A stretch of DNA of 5,704 nucleotides from an uncultured Collinsella sp. (GTDB lineage: Bacteria > Actinomycetota > Coriobacteriia > Coriobacteriales > Coriobacteriaceae): assembly GCA_900556675.1 (NCBI GenBank), contig USQE01000089.1:1-5704 (forward strand). Direction: 5' to 3'. A model generated the notes under the pieces. That model ran no database searches and was not told the DNA's origin. It saw only the letters and a program-made list of their open reading frames with translations. This document shows, one piece after another, positions 5,093-5,704 of this stretch (position 1 is the stretch's first letter; each line of letters begins with the position of its first letter). Made by a program: the position numbers and the translations under genes.

Positions 5093-5704
5093 CTAGCCGC
5101 GGACCTCGCCGTTTACGCCCTTGCACACCTTGGTGACAATCTTCTGGTGCGCCTTCTCGACCTCTTCGCTGGTGAGCGTGTGGTCGTCGGAGCGATACGT
5201 AAGCGCAAAGGCCATGGACTTCTTGCCCACGCCCACGCGGACCGGATCGCGGTAGACGTCGAACAGGCGCACGCCCTCGAGCAGCTTGCCGCCGGCGCTG
5301 GTAATGCGGCGCTCAAGATCCTCGCAGGTCACAGCGTTGTCGACCACGATAGCAAGGTCGTGCTCAACGGCAGGGTACTGCGAGAACTCGCGGTAGTTCT
5401 CCTGGTTGCGGGCGCCCTTGATCAGCTTGTCCAGGCCGAGCTCAAAGGCAACGACGACCTCGTCGATGCCCATGGCTTCGCGCGCCTCGGGGTGAATCTC
5501 GCCGACCCAGCCCAGCACGGTGCCGCCGGACAGAACCTCGGCCGCACGACCCGGCTGCAAGAAAGCGTAGCCCTCGCCCTCGACGGGACGGAAGCGAACC
5601 TTCTCGATGCGCAGCTGGGCGAGCAGCTCCTCGACAATGCCCTTGCCAAAGAAGAAACGCAGCTTGCGGTACTTCATGTTCCAAGACTGCTCGCTCCACT
5701 GACC
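5093..5704 (-). CDS. pheT: Phenylalanine-tRNA ligase beta subunit, C-terminal part (5' end outside window)
   Basis: This is the C-terminal 203 residues of the beta chain of the alpha2-beta2 enzyme that charges tRNA-Phe in the cytoplasm. The frame is open to the window edge and begins GQWSEQSWNMKYRK, so the gene continues to the right; the Met at 5677 is internal and is not a start. The first part (FFFGKGIVEELL, then LGWVGEIHPEA and VVAFELGLDKL) is the end of the catalytic-like B3/B4-B6-B7 body. From QYPAVEHDLAIVVD to the end is the FDX-ACB anticodon-binding domain, with the conserved LFDVYRD, GKKSMAF and YRSDDHTLTSEEV and the usual GEVRG ending. It is intact at its 3' end. It is presumably co-transcribed with pheS upstream, outside the window, and is unrelated in function to the cbi operon. 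Confidence 0.96.
   Translation of the reverse strand, partial: GQWSEQSWNMKYRKLRFFFGKGIVEELLAQLRIEKVRFRPVEGEGYAFLQPGRAAEVLSGGTVLGWVGEIHPEAREAMGIDEVVVAFELGLDKLIKGARNQENYREFSQYPAVEHDLAIVVDNAVTCEDLERRITSAGGKLLEGVRLFDVYRDPVRVGVGKKSMAFALTYRSDDHTLTSEEVEKAHQKIVTKVCKGVNGEVRG

Overview
The window reads like the chromosome of a gut Coriobacteriia, most likely Collinsella or a close relative. The evidence is a GC content near 60%, a coriobacterial-style nuclease-like protein (region 134..1207), and a pheT gene followed by a nickel/cobalt ECF transporter operon. The genus is inferred from family resemblance and was not tested by a search.

Layout from left to right: (1) a plus-strand gene (134..1207) for a protein with an AbiEi/DUF559-like, PD-(D/E)XK-type C-terminal region; (2) a convergent minus-strand gene (1204..2052) for a zinc-dependent phospholipase C-like protein, its stop overlapping the first gene's stop within a tandem 7-bp repeat; (3) a minus-strand operon read cbiM (4846 to 3788), cbiQ (3783 to 2947), cbiO (2902 to 2132), encoding the substrate-binding membrane subunit, the EcfT coupling protein and the ATPase of an ECF-type transition-metal importer; (4) a 246-bp control region (4847..5092); (5) the 3' end of pheT (5093..5704, minus), cut by the right window edge.

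The most informative part is the control region. Just upstream of cbiM is a perfect inverted repeat, GTGTTAC-N14-GTAACAC, which matches the NikR operator form I recall from non-enterobacterial NikR regulons. It begins about 10 nt downstream of a good extended -10 promoter. That promoter's -35 lies in the loop of a 13-bp hairpin that probably terminates pheT transcription. The inferred picture is a nickel importer repressed by Ni-NikR: CbiM carries the Met1-His2 and His67 nickel ligands, CbiQ couples it to CbiO, and CbiO supplies ATP hydrolysis. No NikR gene, no nickel enzyme, no separate CbiN/NikN, no tRNA or rRNA, no mobile element and no CRISPR array is visible.

I do not see a wholly new system. 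The points that merit follow-up are the compact terminator/promoter/operator arrangement, the unusual nuclease-like protein, and the phospholipase-like gene beside a metal transporter.
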